From: Tumebacillus algifaecis
Lineage (GTDB): Bacteria > Bacillota > Bacilli > Tumebacillales > Tumebacillaceae
Assembly: GCF_002243515.1 (NCBI RefSeq)
Contig: NZ_CP022657.1
Coordinates: 3,643,501-3,707,500 of the forward strand
Length of the DNA stretch: 64,000 nt
Direction: 5' to 3'
Shown here: piece by piece, positions 62,143 through 64,000 of the stretch
How the letters are laid out: every line of letters begins with the position of its first letter
Position numbering within the stretch: position 1 is the stretch's first letter
Program-made: the position numbers and the translations under genes
Notes under the pieces: generated by a model
What the model was told of the DNA's origin: nothing
The model's database searches: none
The model's input: only the letters and a program-made list of their open reading frames with translations

Positions 62143-62200
62143 AGAAAAAAAGATAAAACCGCCCTGAGCCTCTGAAAAAATCCAAAGGTGCCCAGGCGGT
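62143..62200 (-). terminator. Riboswitch expression-platform terminator
   Basis: On the minus strand CCGCCTGGGC pairs with GCTCAGGGCGG (one bulged G, one wobble), followed by TTTTATCTTTTTTT. The 5' arm is the same sequence the aptamer needs for its pseudoknot, so ligand binding and termination exclude each other. Confidence 0.85.
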
Positions 62201-62265
62201 CGGCTATGTTTGTTCCTCTCGCACTCCCTCGTGGTGCACTCCACGTTTCCGCCAGTTATGCGAGA
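62189..62265 (-). ncRNA. ZTP (pfl) riboswitch aptamer
   Basis: The minus-strand order is: P1 TCTCGCA (62259-62265) with TGCGAGA (62217-62223); internal loop TAACTGGCGGAAAC; P2 GTGG-AGTGCA-CCAC (62231-62244); conserved GAGGGAG; linker; then GACCGCCTGGGCA at the 3' end. CTGGCG can pair with CGCC of the 3' hairpin loop, giving the family pseudoknot. This is the ZTP/pfl pattern that senses ZTP/ZMP under folate limitation. Confidence 0.9.
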
Positions 62266-62337
62266 CGGTTCTCAGTTGTCAATGTTACTTGCGTTGGTTG
62301 TGTTACATGATTGAGTAGCATGTCTCTGCTGTCTCTC

Positions 62338-62366
62338 ATTGTAAACGATCTTCTCTGTCCTGACAA
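62338..62366 (-). promoter_or_regulatory. Promoter for the ZTP riboswitch transcript
   Basis: The -35 TTGTCA (62361-62366), 17 bases, then -10 TACAAT (62338-62343). Confidence 0.7.
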
Positions 62367-62398
62367 GCCGCTGCTGCCGAGAGCGAATATCTGCATTA

Positions 62399-62487
62399 CG
62401 GCACTTCCCCAAGTGCCGCCCCCCCTAGGCACAAACATTCACTCTCTCGTGGCAGCTTTTCATCGCTGCATCGCTTTTAATAAGTGC
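62399..62487 (-). other. Structured leader region between two promoters
   Basis: On the minus strand a rod-like fold is possible. CTGCC, GAGAG and GAAT on one side pair with ATTC, CTCTC and GGCAG on the other (the latter extending to about 62370), with an inner hairpin CGGCACTT-GGGG-AAGTGCCG (62399-62418). It matches no riboswitch class that I can name. Confidence 0.45.
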
Positions 62488-62500
62488 ATCCCCTACGTAG

Positions 62501-62529
62501 ATTATACGACATAAACTTTTCGATTTCAA
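62501..62529 (-). promoter_or_regulatory. Strong distal promoter upstream of the structured leader
   Basis: The -35 TTGAAA (62524-62529), 17 bases, then -10 TATAAT (62501-62506, perfect). Confidence 0.65.
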
Positions 62530-62571
62530 CAAAAATAGACAGAAATTTAATAATTGTCGTACAACGTTTGC

Positions 62572-62952
62572 TTAACGCACGAACATCGTCGATAGGTAGA
62601 ACAGCACGCTGTACACAAAAGCGCTGCCTAACCAGATCCCCACCTTGTCTTTCTTCGCGCGCGCATAGGCACGATACGGCAGTAATGCGCCCCACAGACC
62701 GCCGACATAAACGCTCAGCACAAACAGGATTTTCGCGCTTTCACCCACCCCGGTTTCTGTCGCCAAGCCATACATGTAAAGGCCAAGATAGGTGGCAAAC
62801 AGCCAGGTAACCAGAAAACCGACGATCCAATAAATCAGCATCGCACCGATGCCATCCACAGGCGTTTGGTATTTCGCTTTGCGCTTGATCACATACATTA
62901 GCCAGACTACAGCCAACAGTGGCAAGAGCAGAGTGATGATCAATTTTATCAT
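62572..62952 (-). CDS. Small polytopic membrane protein, 126 aa
   Basis: Four hydrophobic helices are seen (about 3-22, 35-60, 72-92 and 105-124) with a basic loop after helix 1 (IKRKAKY) and another after helix 3 (YRAYARAKKDKVG). No family recognised. It overlaps the upstream gene by 4 bases, and no terminator follows, so readthrough toward the ZTP leader is possible. Confidence 0.7.
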   Translation of the reverse strand: MIKLIITLLLPLLAVVWLMYVIKRKAKYQTPVDGIGAMLIYWIVGFLVTWLFATYLGLYMYGLATETGVGESAKILFVLSVYVGGLWGALLPYRAYARAKKDKVGIWLGSAFVYSVLFYLSTMFVR

Positions 62953-63155
62953 TTCGAGTTTTCCCCTTCCAACACCACATCGCCTTCAAAGCGTTCGGCG
63001 TATTGCATAAACACGTCCCGCGTTACCGGCCCCAAATTGGCGCGGTACATCCCGAGCGAAATCTCGAAACCGTCACGCTTGTTGATGTCCGCAAAGCGCG
63101 CCACCATCTGTTCGCCTTCATGTAGCGTGTACGTCGCATAGTACAACTCTGACAT
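62949..63155 (-). CDS. Small hypothetical protein, 68 aa
   Basis: This is a short acidic soluble protein, starting MSELYYATYTLHEGEQMVAR with predicted strands followed by a helix (VTRDVFMQYAERFEGDVVLE). GAGGGGAGG lies before the ATG. Coupled by overlap to the membrane protein gene. No family recognised. Confidence 0.7.
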   Translation of the reverse strand: MSELYYATYTLHEGEQMVARFADINKRDGFEISLGMYRANLGPVTRDVFMQYAERFEGDVVLEGENSK

Positions 63156-63181
63156 CTATTGTCTGCCTCCCCTCGCAAAGG

Positions 63182-63211
63182 ACAAGGCAACCTGGCAGGC
63201 AGGTTGCCTTG
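63182..63211 (-). terminator. Terminator of the flavin reductase gene
   Basis: ACAAGGCAACCTG and CAGGTTGCCTTGT form a perfect 13-bp stem. It has no clean T run. Confidence 0.75.
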
Positions 63212-63220
63212 TTTAGCGTA

Positions 63221-63829
63221 CTATTTTTTTCGCATCATTTCAAACGTATCCGTGCAACGCACGTAATCAGCCCCTGCGAGACGGCCGATCGGCTGAAGCT
63301 TTTTCGTATCGATCTTGCCATCAAAATGCACCTCATCATCGACGTGCACCTGAACAACCTGACCGATGACCAGCGACCCAGCCCCTTTGTCGTCCCCGAT
63401 GTGGACGATCTCTGTCAACTTGCACTCGAAGTTGACAAGCGATTCCTTGACGCGCGGCGCTTTCACCACCGTACTCGCCACAGGCGTCAAACCCGATTCT
63501 TCGAACTCGGAGACATTTTGCGGGAACTCGCCTGCCGTCACGTTCATCTGGTTGGCGAACGATTCGGACACGACGTTGACGACGAACTCTTTCGTCGCTT
63601 CGATGTTCCGCAAGGTGTCTTTTTTCTCACCGTCCGTCCCGCGTCGCATCACCGAAAAACAGATCGTCATCGGATTGGCCGCAACTGCGGTGAAGAAAGA
63701 AAACGGTGCGAGGTTGAGATTGCCCTCCGCATCAACCGTCGAAACAAAGGCGATCGGTCGCGGCAGAATCGCGCCGTTCAGATATTTATAAGCAGCGTCC
63801 CAAGAGAGTGTTGCCGGATCAAGTTGCAT
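63221..63829 (-). CDS. Flavin reductase-like FMN-binding split-barrel protein
   Basis: The 202-residue protein has the DIM6/NTAB (flavin reductase domain) pattern: LNGAILPRPIAFVSTVDAEG, NLAPFSFFTAVAANPMTICF, then KDTLRNIEATKEFVVNVVSE and a C-terminal GKIDTKKLQPIGRLAGADYV. Members bind FMN and act as NAD(P)H flavin reductases or diflavin-like oxidoreductases. The partner is unknown. It is a likely single-gene unit, with the next gene upstream on the same strand running off the window. Confidence 0.9.
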   Translation of the reverse strand: MQLDPATLSWDAAYKYLNGAILPRPIAFVSTVDAEGNLNLAPFSFFTAVAANPMTICFSVMRRGTDGEKKDTLRNIEATKEFVVNVVSESFANQMNVTAGEFPQNVSEFEESGLTPVASTVVKAPRVKESLVNFECKLTEIVHIGDDKGAGSLVIGQVVQVHVDDEVHFDGKIDTKKLQPIGRLAGADYVRCTDTFEMMRKK

Positions 63830-63847
63830 ATGTTTACCTCTCTTTCT

Positions 63848-64000
63848 TTACGCCTTTGGAGGCAGCCAGGAGTACATGTAGTTGGTGTCTTCCACCCCAT
63901 GCGCCACTTTGGCGATGTGAAGCGGCTTGAACGTATCGACCATGACGGCTAGTTCCTGCGTTTCTTTCGCCCCGATCGACTTTTCGATCGTGCCGGGGTG
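63848..64000 (-). CDS. C-terminal end of an unidentified gene (partial)
   Basis: The frame is open on the minus strand from the window edge and ends at 63848-63850 after 50 residues (GTIEKSIGAKETQELAVMVD, then HIAKVAHGVEDTNYMYSWLP at the end). Composition is normal coding. The fragment is too short to assign. Its stop lies 18 bases before the flavin reductase start, so they may form an operon. Confidence 0.7.
   Translation of the reverse strand, partial: HPGTIEKSIGAKETQELAVMVDTFKPLHIAKVAHGVEDTNYMYSWLPPKA

Noticed and set aside
62256-62438. 60-codon minus-strand frame upstream of the riboswitch
   Set aside because: It runs through the strong hairpin, the proximal promoter and into the aptamer. 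RNA structure explains the region better.
62399-62529. T-box or SRP RNA upstream of the ZTP element
   Set aside because: No T-box sequence (UGGNACCGCG-like) and no SRP core (GGAAGGAAGCAGC-like) is present.

Overview
The window reads as chromosomal DNA of an aerobic, endospore-forming member of the Bacilli. Evidence is the sporulation genes (ytrH-ytrI, a YhcN/YlaJ-type lipoprotein, a SpoVB-like flippase), small Bacillus-type genes (yqgQ, yfhH), strong AGGAGG ribosome binding sites, frequent TTG/GTG starts and a fadN-fadA-fadE operon in Bacillus order. Moderate-to-high GC, the long antisense reading frames this produces, and the mix of icmF with S-layer-type proteins suggest the Alicyclobacillaceae (for example Tumebacillus). 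That genus-level guess is inference. I see no rRNA, tRNA, complete insertion sequence, prophage or CRISPR array.

Layout. 1-8 kb: end of a LysR regulator, tatA, a YhcN-like lipoprotein, a phosphoglucose/phosphomannose isomerase next to a CDP-alcohol phosphatidyltransferase, an HD-GYP protein and a TIGR00300 (LOR/SDH) enzyme. 8-12 kb: a tetR-icmF operon for B12-dependent acyl-CoA rearrangement. 12-18 kb: yqgQ and a cysteine-cluster protein, menA, a PAP2 phosphatase and a Pro-Thr-rich membrane protein. 17.9-21.2 kb: a biotin ECF transporter, bioY divergent from ecfA and an unusual EcfA-EcfT fusion. 21-29.5 kb: fadNAE, a LysM-3D cell wall protein, a heptanucleotide repeat tract and an acyl-CoA thioesterase. 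29.5-35.6 kb: speD, PRC-barrel, 45-bp-repeat, S1-domain and degenerate ABC proteins, and a histidine kinase. 35.7-41 kb: a large fibronectin-III-like secreted protein followed by an SLH protein. 41-46 kb: peptide-binding lipoprotein, queF and two divergent Gln/Asn-rich proteins. 46-54 kb: flippase, M42 and M17 aminopeptidases, an ECF sigma/anti-sigma pair. 54-64 kb: LCP ligase, HIT protein, second flippase, ytrHI, yfhH with a DUF2103-DUF3886 fusion, a gene behind a ZTP riboswitch and a flavin reductase.

Functional themes. Acyl-CoA metabolism is spread over icmF, fadNAE, the thioesterase and a TetR regulator, with TetR-like palindromes in front of tetR, fadN and the thioesterase. Envelope functions (S-layer-like pair, LCP, two flippases, PAP2, LysM-3D) form a second theme, and sporulation a third.

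The strongest candidates for something new are: (a) a well-formed ZTP riboswitch with overlapping terminator upstream of an uncharacterised zinc-ribbon gene (61689-62265), with a second promoter and a stable RNA fold further upstream; (b) the EcfA-EcfT fusion paired with an EcfA that has lost its switch histidine; (c) an unannotated minus-strand transcription unit at about 41100-41388; (d) the DUF2103-DUF3886 fusion behind yfhH; and (e) the TACTCAA heptamer array.
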